Shown: positions 51,828-61,940, numbered from the stretch's first letter. The stretch: 64,000 nt of DNA from JAJZVS01 sp963708095 (GCA_963708095.1 OY970182.1:2914001-2978000); one strand, 5' to 3'. Made by a program: numbers and translations. Notes: a model not told the origin generated them from the letters alone.

Positions 51828-53165
51828 TCAGTGCAGGAAGCCTTCCAGCTCGTCCTTCGCCCATTTCATCGACTGCTCCGGCGTGCCGCCGGCGAGCATC
51901 TTCGCCACCATGGTCGGGATGGTACCGCGGTTCCACATCTGCACCGCGATATCGGCCGGACCGGCCATGCCGGTGATGTAGTAGCGCGCGTCGTGCCAGG
52001 AGCGGACCGGGTAGTTGTAGACCGTGCCTTTGGGCGGCTCCACATCGCCCCAGACCGGAAAGTTCGCCATCGATTTGAACGGCGGGATGTCGTAGCCGTC
52101 CACCGCGGTGGTGAGGTATTCGGTCTGTGGCCGTTCCATGATGTAGTGGGCAAGCTCCTTCGCCGCACTCGGGTTCTTGGCGAATTTCCAGATGCCCCAG
52201 AAATACGGCCGGTGCGGCACCAACCTGCCCTTCACCCCGACCGGGTTCGGGAAGGTCCAGCAGTCCGCTGCAACTTTCGGCGCATCGCGCTTGGCCACCG
52301 CCCAGGCCGAGGGCGGATTCCAGATCAGCGCCGCCTTGCCCGAGATCAATGCCCGGTTGTTCGACGCATCGTCGTAGCTGACCGAATCCCTGGGCAGGAA
52401 CGGCACCATCTTCTTCGCGTATTCCAGAGCCGCGTGCACGCCGTCTGAATCGACCGTAACCTTGCCGTTGGCATCGATCAGATCGCCGCCGAACGCACCG
52501 AAGATGGCGCCCCAGGTCTGCACCGAATCGGTGGTGGTGCCGCAGCCGATACCGAACGGATAGCCGGCCTTGGCGCACGCCTCGGCGGCCTTCAGGTGCT
52601 CGGCGTAGGTCCAGGCGGCGCCTTCGCCCGATTTGATCTCATGGGCCGGATACATCGTGGTCACGTCGATGCCGGCGAATTTCTTCAGCATGCTGACCCG
52701 CGCGCAGGGCGGCAGCGGCGCACTGCCGGGGCCGACCGGGACCGCCATCCAATGGCCGTCGATCTTCGACAGGTATTCGATGCCGTCGATCACCGGGCCG
52801 TTGAGCTTGAGCAAGGAGCTCATCACGTCGTCGACCGGAAGCAGTTTTTTGTGCCACTGGTGCACGGTCCACTGGTCGAAGGCGAAGATGTCGTGGCCGG
52901 AGTTGGCGATCGCCTCGGCGCCCATCGTGAGGTCGATCTTGTTGCCGATGGCGGTGAGGAAATCGAGGTGTACGTCGACGTGGTTCTTCGCCGCCCATTC
53001 GGCGACGATCTTGCGCATGGCGTCGTTGCCGGCGGGGACCCAATGGTCCCACAGCGCGCAGGTCAGCTTCCCCGCGGCACCGGCGGTCTGGATATGTACC
53101 AGCGGCAACGCAGTAGACGCGGCGGCGAGCTTCAACGCGCCGCGACGGGTTATTTTTCTGCTCAT
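51828..53165 (-). CDS. Tat-exported ABC sugar substrate-binding protein (orphan)
   Basis: 445 residues. The twin-arginine signal RRGALKLAAASTALPLVHIQ is followed by an extracellular solute-binding protein family 1 fold: LTCALWDHWVPAGNDAM, FDQWTVHQWHKKLLPVDDV, WTYAEHLKAAEACAKAGYPF and a C-terminal LAGGTPEQSMKWAKDEL. Such proteins bind sugars or polyols in the periplasm for an ABC importer. No permease or ATPase gene is adjacent, so the transporter is elsewhere or absent. A Tat signal suits a protein that folds before export. Confidence 0.88.
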   Translation of the reverse strand: MSRKITRRGALKLAAASTALPLVHIQTAGAAGKLTCALWDHWVPAGNDAMRKIVAEWAAKNHVDVHLDFLTAIGNKIDLTMGAEAIANSGHDIFAFDQWTVHQWHKKLLPVDDVMSSLLKLNGPVIDGIEYLSKIDGHWMAVPVGPGSAPLPPCARVSMLKKFAGIDVTTMYPAHEIKSGEGAAWTYAEHLKAAEACAKAGYPFGIGCGTTTDSVQTWGAIFGAFGGDLIDANGKVTVDSDGVHAALEYAKKMVPFLPRDSVSYDDASNNRALISGKAALIWNPPSAWAVAKRDAPKVAADCWTFPNPVGVKGRLVPHRPYFWGIWKFAKNPSAAKELAHYIMERPQTEYLTTAVDGYDIPPFKSMANFPVWGDVEPPKGTVYNYPVRSWHDARYYITGMAGPADIAVQMWNRGTIPTMVAKMLAGGTPEQSMKWAKDELEGFLH

Positions 53166-53801
53166 GGACGGTCGGTTCCCCTGCGAGCCCGGCATGCGCC
53201 GGGCGTTTTGTTGTCGTTCGGATCGAGTCTCTATTCGTTCGGCACGAACCGGATCCCGCGGCGGGATCGTAACATGCGGTCGATAGCCACCGCCGGAACC
53301 ACCTTCAGTATTGAACAATGTCAGGGCCGCAAACATGAATAATCTGTCATTTGTTCCGAGCGCGGAGTCTGGCGAGGCGGCGTCTGCGACCGTCGTACCC
53401 GCGGTCCTTGGGGGGCATCCCGGCGACGGCCCCAATGGACGGCCCCACTGGAAGAGAGCGATGGTGGAAGAGAGCGGAGAGAGACGGCGGGGAGACTGTC
53501 GGGAGATCGGCGGCGATCCCCGTGGCCATCCAGGTGGCGATCCGGATGGCGATCCGAACCGCGATATCCCGAGGCGGCTGCCGTGCAACCCAATGAACTG
53601 CCCAAGACGCGGCGGACTGCCCAAGACGCGACCCTGGGTCACGTTCGCGGGGGACATCGCGTGTGCCGCTGGGCAACGCCGGGCGGGGCGGGATAAAATC
53701 GCACCGATGCGCGCTCTGCCGCTCCAGGGAGACCGCGCCGTGCCGCCGCTGTCGCGGCAGCGGCGCGATGGCCGGTCCGGACCGATGCCTGGCGGCGTCC
53801 G
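53166..53801. other. Intergenic region between the substrate-binding protein and TamB-like genes
   Basis: 636 bp. It contains a 15-bp direct repeat ACTGCCCAAGACGCG at 53597 and 53616 and a run of GGCGATCC-type 12-bp units around 53530-53560. The open frames here are repeat-driven and have no credible ribosome site. It must hold two divergent promoters. Confidence 0.5.
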
Positions 53802-56800
53802 GTGATGAGCCGCCCGCCCGGCTCGGCCGCGGCATGCGGCGCCGCGGCGCCGGACCCGCCGCAAGGGTCTCGTCGCCCAACCCGATCGCTGCTCCGGGCG
53901 GCGCTGCCGGCCGGCGTCCTGGTCGCCGGCGTCCTGGTCGGTGGTGCCACGCCTGCGCACGCCTCCCTGCTCGACCGGGTGGTGCCCTGGTTCACCGGCG
54001 CGGTGCGAACCCGGGGTCTTTCCATTGGCTGGGACCTCCGCATCACCGCGCAGCGGATCGCCCTGCGCGATGCCGGCGGCACCTGGGCAACCTTCGACGG
54101 GGTGAGCCTGCGCTGGGCGCCGCTCCGCCTGGTGCACGGGGCGCTGGATGTGCGCAGCCTGCGCGTGCAGGACGCGACTTTTGACCGGCTGCCGCGCAGC
54201 ACTGCGAAAAAGAGCAGCGGCAGCAGCGATCCGCTGCCGGAGCGGTCGGCACTGCACGCGCTGGTGGTCCGCCGGCTGACCCTGGGGCCGGCGCTCGCCG
54301 GCACGGCGGTGTCGCTGCGCGTGGACGGCGCCGCTTCGCGCAGTGCTGCGAACCTGGCCGAGGCGCGGCTGCGCGCATCCGAGATCGGCGGGACGGCGCG
54401 CTATCGGGTGCAGTTCCGGATGACGCCGTCCGGCGTGCAGGCCAGGGTGACGGCACGGGAGCCGCCCGGCGGCCCACTGGAACGGCTGGCCGGCCTGCCT
54501 CCGCCGGCCTCCCGTGCGTCCGCCGCCGGGGCGGAGGCACCGGGAGCGGGGCGACCGGCGCCAGCCGCTGCGTCCCCCACGGCGCTGGCGGGCGTAGGCG
54601 GCAGTCTCGCCTTCGTCGCCACCGCATCCGGCCCGCTCGCGGCGGTGGCGACGAACGTCAGCCTGACCCTGGGTGCGGCGCAGGCGACGGCGCATGGGAC
54701 GATCGACCTCACGGATCGACGCGTACACCTGAAGCTATCCGTCGCGACGCCCGCCATGGCGCCACGGGCGGACGTGCGCTGGAACAGTGCCCGGCTGGCG
54801 CTGCAGGTCGACGGCAGTTTCGCCGCACCCGAGGCCAGCGGGCAGCTCGACCTCGGAGGCCTCGCCGCCGAGGGCGTGGGAGCCCGCGCTCTGGTGCTGC
54901 ACCTCGCCGCGACGACGGCCGCCGCACAACTGCATGGACAGCTTGACGGCCTGCGCCTCCCGGGCGGCCAGCCGGACGTCCTGGGCGCGGCCCCGGTCCG
55001 CTTCACCGCCCGGCTGCAGCGGGGGAGCACGACGCAGGTGGTGGTCTTCGCGCTCGACCATCCGCTGCTGCAGGCCCACGGCCGGCTGGACCTCGGGACC
55101 ACGGAGCAGCTGACAGCTCAGCTCACCGTGCCCGACCTCGGAGCGTTCTCGGCGCTGACCGGCGTGGCGGCGGCGGGGAACGCGCAGCTCGCGGTGCGCG
55201 CGACCGATGCGGCGGGCACCGCACAGGTGACCGCGGACGGCACGATCGGCCTGACCGGCGGCCCCGCGCCGTCGGTCGCGCTGCTCGGGCCGGAGACGCG
55301 GATCGCCGCTGCGGCCACCTACGCCAGCGGCGGCCTGACCGTGCAGCGGCTGCACATTGCCGGACGAGATCTGACCCTGGACCTGCACGGCGCACTGGCC
55401 CCGGCGCGAGTCGATCTGGCCTGGCAGATCGCGCTCGCCCGGCTGGGCGCCGTCAACCCGCAGGTGACCGGGCATCTGGACGGCGCCGGACGCGTCTTCG
55501 GACCCACCAACTCGCTGTCGATGACGGCCGAGCTTTCCGGCGCCGTGACCCGGGCACCGCAGCCGGCGACCGCCGCCCGCGCCATGGCGCCCCCTCCCGC
55601 GACGCCATCGGGCGCCCTCCCCTCCACCGCCGGCGGCTTCACCGCGCGGCTCGCCCTCGAAGGCCTCCCTCGCCAGCCGCACGGCAGCCTGGATGCCGAC
55701 GGCGAAGTGCTCGGTGCGCCGCTGCGCCTCGGGCTGCGCGCAGCGGAGACGACGGACGGCGCGGTGACCCTCGTCATCCGCCAGGCTGTCTGGAAAAGCG
55801 CACAGGCCGAGGGCAGCCTCGGCGTGCCCTTCCTGTCCGGGCTGACCAGCCGCCTCCCCACCGGCGACCTGCGCCTGACGGTGGGAAGGCTGGCCGATTT
55901 CGGGCCGCTCCTCGGCAGCACCCTTGCCGGCAGCCTGCGCGCCGAGCTGCGGGCGACGCCGGCCAGCGCGACCCTGACGGCCGCGGCGCGCGGCGTGCAG
56001 GTCCCCGGCGCCGCGGTGGGCGACGCGCAGGTGAATGCCACGCTTGCCGCGCCGCTGCCGCGCGGGGCGCTGCACGCGCGGGTACTGCTCGCCGGGGTGC
56101 AGGCGGGGCGGATCGGCGGGACGATGCGGCTCGACGCCGGCGGGACGCTTGCGGCGCCGGACCTGCGCGTGACCGCATCGGTGCCGCGGCTCGACGGGGC
56201 GGCGCTCGCGCTGACGGCTGCGGGGCGCGCCGATCTTACCGCGCGGTCGTTCACCTTGGCGGCGCTGGACGCGAACTGGCACGGCCGGCGCCTGCGGCTG
56301 CTGGCCCCGACCCGGCTGGCGCTGGCGCCGAACGGCGGGATCGCGATCACCGGGCTGCGCGCCGACCTGGCTGGGGGGACCTTGGCGGCCAACGGGCAGG
56401 TGGGGTCGGTGCTCGCCCTCACGGCCAGCCTGCACCGGCTGCCGGCCAGCCTCGTAACCTTGTTCGCGCCAACCTTGCCGGCGGCGGGGATGCTGTCGGC
56501 GGACCTGCGGCTCTCCGGCCCGCTGACCCGTCCGGTCGGGACGATCTCGGCGCAGGGGACGGGGCTACGCCTGCTTACCGGCCCGGGTGAAGCGTTGCCG
56601 CCGGCCCGGCTCGACGCCAGCGCGGACCTGGCCGGGACGACGGCGCGGCTCACCGCACGCTTCGCTGCGGGCGGCTCGCATCTGGCGCTGACGGGGACCG
56701 TCGGCGGACCGGGCGGTCTGATCGCCACCGTCCCGATGGCGCTGCGGACGGACGGGACGATCGACCTCGCGCTGGCGAACCCGCTTCTCGCGGCGACGGG

Positions 56801-58661
56801 AGAGCAAGTGGGGGGGCGGCTCACGATCGCCGTCCGCATCGACGGCGCGGCAGACGCGCCGCGGCTCGGCGGTCGCGTGCAGCTCAGCGGCGGAGATTTC
56901 CGCGACGCGGTGCAGGGCGTGCACCTGCGCGACCTGGCGGGAAGTTTCGTTGCCAGCGGGGACAGCCTGCGGATCGTCGGGCTGACCGGGCAGGCAGGCA
57001 GCGGCACGATCGGCGTCGACGGCTCGGTGGGGCTGCTGCAACCGGACCTGCCGGTGGCGCTGCGGCTCACGGCGCGCAACGCCACCGTCTTGTCGGGCGG
57101 GCTGGTCACGGCCGATCTCGACGCCGATCTCGCGCTGCGCGGCCTCCTGCAGCCCGGGAGGGCGGTGCGACCGGGAGCGGTACCAAGTGCGGCACCACCG
57201 GGAGGTGCAGCACCAGACGGGACCGAACCAAGCGGGGCGGGTTCCCGCGCGGGCGGTGCCGGCACGGCGGTGGCCGCGGGTGCCGCGGCAGCGTTGCACG
57301 GAACGGTGCGGATACGCACCGCCACGATCCACATTCCGAACCAGCTACCGGCGTCCGTGCAGACCATCCCGGTGCGCATCGCCGGCGCGCCGCTCCCGCG
57401 CGCCGCTCCGGGAGCAACCGGGCCGGGAGCAGCCGATCCGGGAGCAGCCGCTCCGCCAGCGGGGCCCGCCGTCCCGCCCGTCGCGCTGGCATTGCAGATC
57501 GTGGCGCCGCAACAGGTGTTCGTGCGCGGGCGCGGCCTGACGGCGGAGCTGGGCGGGACGGTGGACATCGGCGGCAGCCTGGCGGCGATGCAGCCGCACG
57601 GTGCGTTCCGGCTGATCCGCGGCTCGTTCAACTTGGTCGGGCAGAGCCTGAACTTCACCTCGGGCGAGATCCGCTTCGCCGGCGGCGGCATCGCCGATCC
57701 GCTGCTGCATCTGGTCGCCAGCACGATCAGCGGGGGCACCACCGCGACCCTGATCGTGGGCGGCACCGCATCGGCGCCGAAGATCACTCTCACTTCGGTA
57801 CCGGAGCTGCCGCAGGACCAGATCCTGGCGCAACTGCTGTTCCACACCGGCGCCGGCAGCCTGACCCCGTTGCAGCTCGCCTCGGTCGCCGCGGGGCTCG
57901 CCGAAATCTCGGGGAGCGGCAGCGCGCTGCCCAACCCGCTCGATGCGCTGCGCGGGGCGCTCGGGCTGGACCAACTCGGCGTCGGCAGCGGGGCGAACGG
58001 GGCGAGCACCTTGCAGGCAGGGCGGTATATCGGGCGCCGGCTTTATGTCGGCGCGCAACAAGGAACGGGCGGGCAGAGCACGCAGGGGACGGTCACCTAC
58101 GATCTGACGAAGCGGGTGCAACTGCACGCCACGGCCGGAGCGGGGGAGACGACCTCGGCGATCGGCGCCAGCGGCGCGTCGAGCGGGGAGAGCGTCGGGA
58201 TCCGCTACCAGTTCCAGTACCGACCGCGCCCCTCCCCTCGCGGAAGGAGGGTGGGGCAGAGCCGCGTGGCCTTGCTTGTCCTTATGGCGGTCCCACCGTC
58301 GGCCCACGGAGGGCTTCGCGCAGCGGGGGGAGCAGCGCAGCGGCATAGGCGGCGGGGTTGTCGATCAGGAAGTGTGCCACTTCCAGGTCGAGTTCCTGAC
58401 CGACGGCGGCGGGGCAGGCGTTGCGGATTGCCACTGCCTCGGCGGGCGGAACCGGGGCGCGGACGGTGCGTTCGCGCAAGATCGCCGACGCCATCGGCTG
58501 GGTTCCGTCGTTCAGCGCTTCGAGCTGATGTTCCACCGTGCGCTGCCCCAGGCTGGTGCAGACCTGCGGCAGCACGCCGAGCCCTTGCAGCGGCCAGCCG
58601 CGCGGTGCGAGCACGCGGCTCCAGGTCACGAACAGCTCCCCGCCGCCGGGCAGACGGGTAA
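53802..58661 (+). CDS. tamB: TamB-like translocation and assembly module protein, read through its expected end
   Basis: A very large protein with an N-terminal signal anchor (SLLRAALPAGVLVAGVLVGG), about 1,100 residues of repeating beta-strand sequence and a C-terminal DUF490/TamB domain: GSFNLVGQSLNFTSGEIRFAGGG, PLLHLVASTISGGTTATLIV, PELPQDQILAQLLFHTG, and RRLYVGAQQGTG. TamB bridges the periplasm and delivers lipids or outer-membrane proteins; its partner TamA is not adjacent. The family normally ends at a beta-strand such as VGIRYQFQY (to 58220). Here the frame continues 146 codons to 58661, antisense to the S41 protease gene, apparently after a palindromic repeat removed the stop. GTG 53802 or ATG 53805 starts. 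Confidence 0.85.
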   Translation: MMSRPPGSAAACGAAAPDPPQGSRRPTRSLLRAALPAGVLVAGVLVGGATPAHASLLDRVVPWFTGAVRTRGLSIGWDLRITAQRIALRDAGGTWATFDGVSLRWAPLRLVHGALDVRSLRVQDATFDRLPRSTAKKSSGSSDPLPERSALHALVVRRLTLGPALAGTAVSLRVDGAASRSAANLAEARLRASEIGGTARYRVQFRMTPSGVQARVTAREPPGGPLERLAGLPPPASRASAAGAEAPGAGRPAPAAASPTALAGVGGSLAFVATASGPLAAVATNVSLTLGAAQATAHGTIDLTDRRVHLKLSVATPAMAPRADVRWNSARLALQVDGSFAAPEASGQLDLGGLAAEGVGARALVLHLAATTAAAQLHGQLDGLRLPGGQPDVLGAAPVRFTARLQRGSTTQVVVFALDHPLLQAHGRLDLGTTEQLTAQLTVPDLGAFSALTGVAAAGNAQLAVRATDAAGTAQVTADGTIGLTGGPAPSVALLGPETRIAAAATYASGGLTVQRLHIAGRDLTLDLHGALAPARVDLAWQIALARLGAVNPQVTGHLDGAGRVFGPTNSLSMTAELSGAVTRAPQPATAARAMAPPPATPSGALPSTAGGFTARLALEGLPRQPHGSLDADGEVLGAPLRLGLRAAETTDGAVTLVIRQAVWKSAQAEGSLGVPFLSGLTSRLPTGDLRLTVGRLADFGPLLGSTLAGSLRAELRATPASATLTAAARGVQVPGAAVGDAQVNATLAAPLPRGALHARVLLAGVQAGRIGGTMRLDAGGTLAAPDLRVTASVPRLDGAALALTAAGRADLTARSFTLAALDANWHGRRLRLLAPTRLALAPNGGIAITGLRADLAGGTLAANGQVGSVLALTASLHRLPASLVTLFAPTLPAAGMLSADLRLSGPLTRPVGTISAQGTGLRLLTGPGEALPPARLDASADLAGTTARLTARFAAGGSHLALTGTVGGPGGLIATVPMALRTDGTIDLALANPLLAATGEQVGGRLTIAVRIDGAADAPRLGGRVQLSGGDFRDAVQGVHLRDLAGSFVASGDSLRIVGLTGQAGSGTIGVDGSVGLLQPDLPVALRLTARNATVLSGGLVTADLDADLALRGLLQPGRAVRPGAVPSAAPPGGAAPDGTEPSGAGSRAGGAGTAVAAGAAAALHGTVRIRTATIHIPNQLPASVQTIPVRIAGAPLPRAAPGATGPGAADPGAAAPPAGPAVPPVALALQIVAPQQVFVRGRGLTAELGGTVDIGGSLAAMQPHGAFRLIRGSFNLVGQSLNFTSGEIRFAGGGIADPLLHLVASTISGGTTATLIVGGTASAPKITLTSVPELPQDQILAQLLFHTGAGSLTPLQLASVAAGLAEISGSGSALPNPLDALRGALGLDQLGVGSGANGASTLQAGRYIGRRLYVGAQQGTGGQSTQGTVTYDLTKRVQLHATAGAGETTSAIGASGASSGESVGIRYQFQYRPRPSPRGRRVGQSRVALLVLMAVPPSAHGGLRAAGGAAQRHRRRGCRSGSVPLPGRVPDRRRRGRRCGLPLPRRAEPGRGRCVRARSPTPSAGFRRSALRADVPPCAAPGWCRPAAARRALAAASRAVRARGSRSRTAPRRRADG
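58228..58257. repeat. Short C-rich palindrome at the expected tamB stop
   Basis: GCCCC (58228-58232) and GGGGC (58253-58257) bound a partly mismatched stem CCCCTCCCCTCGCGGAAGG-type sequence. It starts 8 bp after the last TamB-like codon and 25 bp before the convergent S41 gene stop. Similar hairpins are at 3469 and 13501. Confidence 0.55.
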
Positions 58662-59847
58662 AAGTCTGCACCAGGCCCTTGCCGAAGGTGGCGCTGCCGA
58701 CCACGACGGCCCGCCCGCGATCCGCCAGTGCGGCGGCCAGGATCTCGGCGGCACTGGCGGTGCGGCCGTCGACCAGCACGACCACCGGTACACCGGGAGC
58801 CAGTTCCCCGGGCGTTGACCGCCACATCTGCGAGGCCATCGGGTCGCGCCCTTCCGTCCGTGCCACCACGCCGGCAGGCAGCAGCCCGTCGGCGACCGTC
58901 ACCGCCTGACCCAACAGCCCGCCTGGATCGCCGCGCAGATCGAGCACGATCCCGTCCGGCGGGGTACGCGAGGCCAAGGCCTGCTCGATGGGCGCGGCGA
59001 AGCCGGTTGCGGTTTCGCGGTTGAAGCGGGTGATGCGGATCAGCAGCATTCCCGCGAGCCGGTCGCTGAACACGGTGCGCGGCGGCACGCGGGCGCGGAC
59101 GATGGCGGTGCTGCGCTCCGACCCGACGGTCGGCAGCCAGCGGAGCACGACGGCCGAGCCCTCGGCGCCGGCGAGCTGGGCTGCGACGGCGCCGGCGGAG
59201 CGCCGCGCCGTGGGCTGCCCATCCACCGCCAGAATAGCGTCGCCCGGCCGCACGCCGGCCCGCGCTGCCGGTCCGTCCGGGGTGACCGTGCCAGCCAGGA
59301 TCGCCCCCCCCTTGCGGATCAGACGGAGCCCGATGCCGACGTCGCCGCCGCGCGCCGTCTCGTCCGCCGCCGCAGCGAAGGGGGCTTCGTAGCGGGAGTA
59401 GGGGTCGAGATGATTGAACATCTCGTCGAAGAAGGCCTGGATCACCCCCTGGGTTCCGGCGCTGCGCACCGCGGGCGAGGCGTTCCACGCCGCCGCCGCC
59501 ATTGCCGTCGCCGCGTCGGCCCAGGCGGCAGGCGCCTCGTCGCGCGGCGCCGGCGCGGCGTAGAACGTGCCGGCGCGCCCGCTGAGTTCCAGCCGCCCGG
59601 AGCGAAGGACGGCGGTGAGATCGGGGTCGAGGGCGGTCAGGCCGCGCAGTCCCCATACGGTCAGCTCCGGCACGTTCACCGGTTCCAGCGCCCGTGGCGT
59701 GATGAAGGTCAGCGCCGCGGCGTAGACCTGCCGGGTCAGCGCGGCGTCGAATCCTGGCGCCGACGCGGCGTTGAACGCGACAGCCGGGCCGGCTCGCGCG
59801 GGGCCCGCGAACGCCAGCAACAGGAACAGGAGACCGAAGCCTCTCAC
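58282..59847 (-). CDS. S41-family C-terminal processing peptidase
   Basis: 521 residues with a signal peptide (GLLFLLLAFAGPARAGP), an N-terminal helical domain containing NHLDPYSRYEAP, a PDZ domain (GDVGIGLRLIRKGGA, PDGPAARAGVRPGDAILAVDG) and the S41 protease core. The catalytic serine is in VDGRTASAAEILAAAL and the lysine in GSATFGKGLVQTF. It should cut periplasmic or membrane proteins at their C-termini. GTG 59847 overlaps the RNase R stop by 4 bp, so the two are coupled. The 3' 380 bp overlap the read-through part of the TamB frame. Confidence 0.92.
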   Translation of the reverse strand: MRGFGLLFLLLAFAGPARAGPAVAFNAASAPGFDAALTRQVYAAALTFITPRALEPVNVPELTVWGLRGLTALDPDLTAVLRSGRLELSGRAGTFYAAPAPRDEAPAAWADAATAMAAAAWNASPAVRSAGTQGVIQAFFDEMFNHLDPYSRYEAPFAAAADETARGGDVGIGLRLIRKGGAILAGTVTPDGPAARAGVRPGDAILAVDGQPTARRSAGAVAAQLAGAEGSAVVLRWLPTVGSERSTAIVRARVPPRTVFSDRLAGMLLIRITRFNRETATGFAAPIEQALASRTPPDGIVLDLRGDPGGLLGQAVTVADGLLPAGVVARTEGRDPMASQMWRSTPGELAPGVPVVVLVDGRTASAAEILAAALADRGRAVVVGSATFGKGLVQTFTRLPGGGELFVTWSRVLAPRGWPLQGLGVLPQVCTSLGQRTVEHQLEALNDGTQPMASAILRERTVRAPVPPAEAVAIRNACPAAVGQELDLEVAHFLIDNPAAYAAALLPPLREALRGPTVGPP

Positions 59848-61940
59848 CGACGGCGGAACCGATTCCCCACTTGCCCGCCGCGATACGAGGGACGCGACGG
59901 AAGGCCCTGCATGAGCTGGAACACGAGGCCTCCGGTCACCGGCGTTGCCTCGGCCAGCCGGACCTCGGCGGGTTCGCCAAGGCGGAAGACGAGGCCGGTG
60001 CGCCGTCCGGTCAGGGTCTGTGCGCGCGGATCATGCTGCCAGAAATCATCCGGCAGCGCGGAGCGCGGGACAATGCCGCTGGCGCCATTTTCCGCAAGCG
60101 TGACAAAAAGGCCGAAGCGTGTGACCCCGGAGACACGGGCCGCGAACACCGCGCCCACCCGGTCGGCGAGGAAGGCGGACAGGTAGCGGTCGATCGCCTC
60201 CCGTTCCGCCGCCTGGGCACGGCGTTCGGTGGCTGTGATGTGGGTGGCAATGTCGGGGAAGTCGGCGTCCGCGTGCGGCGGCAGGCCGTCGGGACCGAGC
60301 TTCAGCGCGCGGATCAGGGCACGATGGACCAGCAGGTCGGCGTAGCGGCGGATCGGGCTGGTGAAATGCGCGTACTGGCGCAGCGCGAGGCCGAAATGGC
60401 CGATGTTGTCGGGGCTGTAGGCGGCCTGCGACTGGCTGCGCAGCATCACCTCGTTCACCAGCGGCGCTTCCGGTTTGCCCGCGACCTGGCGCAGCACGCG
60501 GTCGAGGTCGCGCGGGTGCACCTGGTCGCCCGGCGGGAGCGACACGCCGAGGCCGTGCAGGATGGTGCGCAGTTCCTCCAGCTTTTCAGCGGTGGGGGGC
60601 GGGTGGATGCGATACAGGCAGGGGGCGTGGTGGCGACCCAGCTCCTCGGCCGCGGCGACGTTGGCCGCGATCATGAATTCCTCGATCAGCCGATGGCTGT
60701 CGAGGCGCGGGCGCGGGATCACGTCCGCCACCCGGCCGTTCGGATGCAGGATCACCTGACGTTCGGGCAGGTCGAGATCGAGCGTCCCGCGGGCGATGCG
60801 GGCGGCGAGCAGGGCGCGGAAGGCGGCGTAGAGGGCGGGGAGCAACGCCTGCGGCGTGGGGTCGAGGCGCGCGGTGCCGTCGTGCGCCTGCTGCACCTGT
60901 TCGTAGGTCAGGCGCGCGGCGCTGCGCATCAGGCCGCGGCCGAAGCGGTGCGCGGTTTTGCGGCCCTCGGCGTCGATATGGAGTTCGGCGAACAGACAGC
61001 CGCGCTCCTCGGCGGGGCGCAGGCTGCACCAGCCGTTCGATAGCGGCTCGGGCAGCATCGGCACGACGCGGTCGGGGAAATAGACGCTGTTGCCGCGCTC
61101 GCACGCCGTGCGGTCGAGCGCGGAACCGGGGCCGACGTAGTGGGCGACGTCGGCGATCGCGACGATCAGGCGGTGGCCGCCGCCAGCGGCGGGTTCGGCG
61201 AAGACGGCGTCGTCGAAATCGCGCGCGTCGGCGCCGTCGATGGTGACCAGCGGCAGCGCGCGCAGGTCTTCGCGCGCGCCGAGGGCCGCGGCGCCCGCGG
61301 CGTCGGCTTCGTCCAGGGCCTCCTGCGGGAAGACGTGCGGGATGTCGTTTCCGGCGATCGCGATCAGGCTGACCGAGCGGGCGTCCCCCATGCGGCCGAG
61401 GCGCTCGATGATGCGCGCCGGCTTGAGGCCGAGCCGGTGGTGCGGGAGGGGTTCGGCCAGCACGATCTCATCGGCCTCGGCGCCCGCAGTTTCCCCGGCG
61501 GGGACGGTCCATTCGGCTTTGCTGCGCCGGTCGGTGGGGGTGATGCGGGCTTCGCGATGGGTGGCCGGATCGGCGGGACGGTAGATGCCGATGACCCGGC
61601 CGGGAGATTCGGCCAGGCGCTTGAGCGTGCGGCCCTCGTAGCGGCCCGGGCCGGCGGGGCGCAGGCGCGCGAGCACACGCTGGCCGGGAGCGAGCGCGGG
61701 GTGGCCGTGCGGCTCCGGCGCCATGAGGATCTGCGGCGGCGGGCCGGCGTCGTCCCAGGACACGGGGCGCGCGAGGGCGTCGCCGTCCGTGTCGGTGCCG
61801 GTGATCTGCACCAGGGTGACGGGCGGAAGCTGGCCCGAGGCGCGGGGAGCGCGGGCGTCCTGGGCGGTGCGCCAGGGTGATCGGGGCTTGGGCGATCGGG
61901 GTTTGGGCGATCGGGGCTTGGCGCTGGGTGGGCGGGGCAA
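59844..61940 (-). CDS. rnr: Ribonuclease R lacking the N-terminal helix-turn-helix domain
   Basis: 698 residues from TTG 61940. The RNB catalytic core is complete: DGADARDFDDAVFAE with the metal-binding aspartates, ADVAHYVGPGSALD, RFGRGLMRSAARLTYEQVQQ and HFTSPIRRYADLLVHRAL; a cold-shock/S1 domain near the C-terminus (VGAVFAARVSGVTRFGLFV) ends with VGNRFRRR. RNase R degrades structured RNA 3' to 5'. The roughly 70-residue winged-helix start of other alphaproteobacterial RNase R is missing; instead there are three KPRSP units from a 15-bp repeat. An in-frame TGA at about 61996-61998 closes the frame upstream, so no extension is possible. Confidence 0.9.
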   Translation of the reverse strand: MPRPPSAKPRSPKPRSPKPRSPWRTAQDARAPRASGQLPPVTLVQITGTDTDGDALARPVSWDDAGPPPQILMAPEPHGHPALAPGQRVLARLRPAGPGRYEGRTLKRLAESPGRVIGIYRPADPATHREARITPTDRRSKAEWTVPAGETAGAEADEIVLAEPLPHHRLGLKPARIIERLGRMGDARSVSLIAIAGNDIPHVFPQEALDEADAAGAAALGAREDLRALPLVTIDGADARDFDDAVFAEPAAGGGHRLIVAIADVAHYVGPGSALDRTACERGNSVYFPDRVVPMLPEPLSNGWCSLRPAEERGCLFAELHIDAEGRKTAHRFGRGLMRSAARLTYEQVQQAHDGTARLDPTPQALLPALYAAFRALLAARIARGTLDLDLPERQVILHPNGRVADVIPRPRLDSHRLIEEFMIAANVAAAEELGRHHAPCLYRIHPPPTAEKLEELRTILHGLGVSLPPGDQVHPRDLDRVLRQVAGKPEAPLVNEVMLRSQSQAAYSPDNIGHFGLALRQYAHFTSPIRRYADLLVHRALIRALKLGPDGLPPHADADFPDIATHITATERRAQAAEREAIDRYLSAFLADRVGAVFAARVSGVTRFGLFVTLAENGASGIVPRSALPDDFWQHDPRAQTLTGRRTGLVFRLGEPAEVRLAEATPVTGGLVFQLMQGLPSRPSYRGGQVGNRFRRR

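Noticed and set aside
53311..53805. A 164-codon frame in the gap before the TamB-like gene
   Set aside because: Built from short direct repeats, no ribosome site and Gly/Asp/Pro/Arg-biased composition in all frames.
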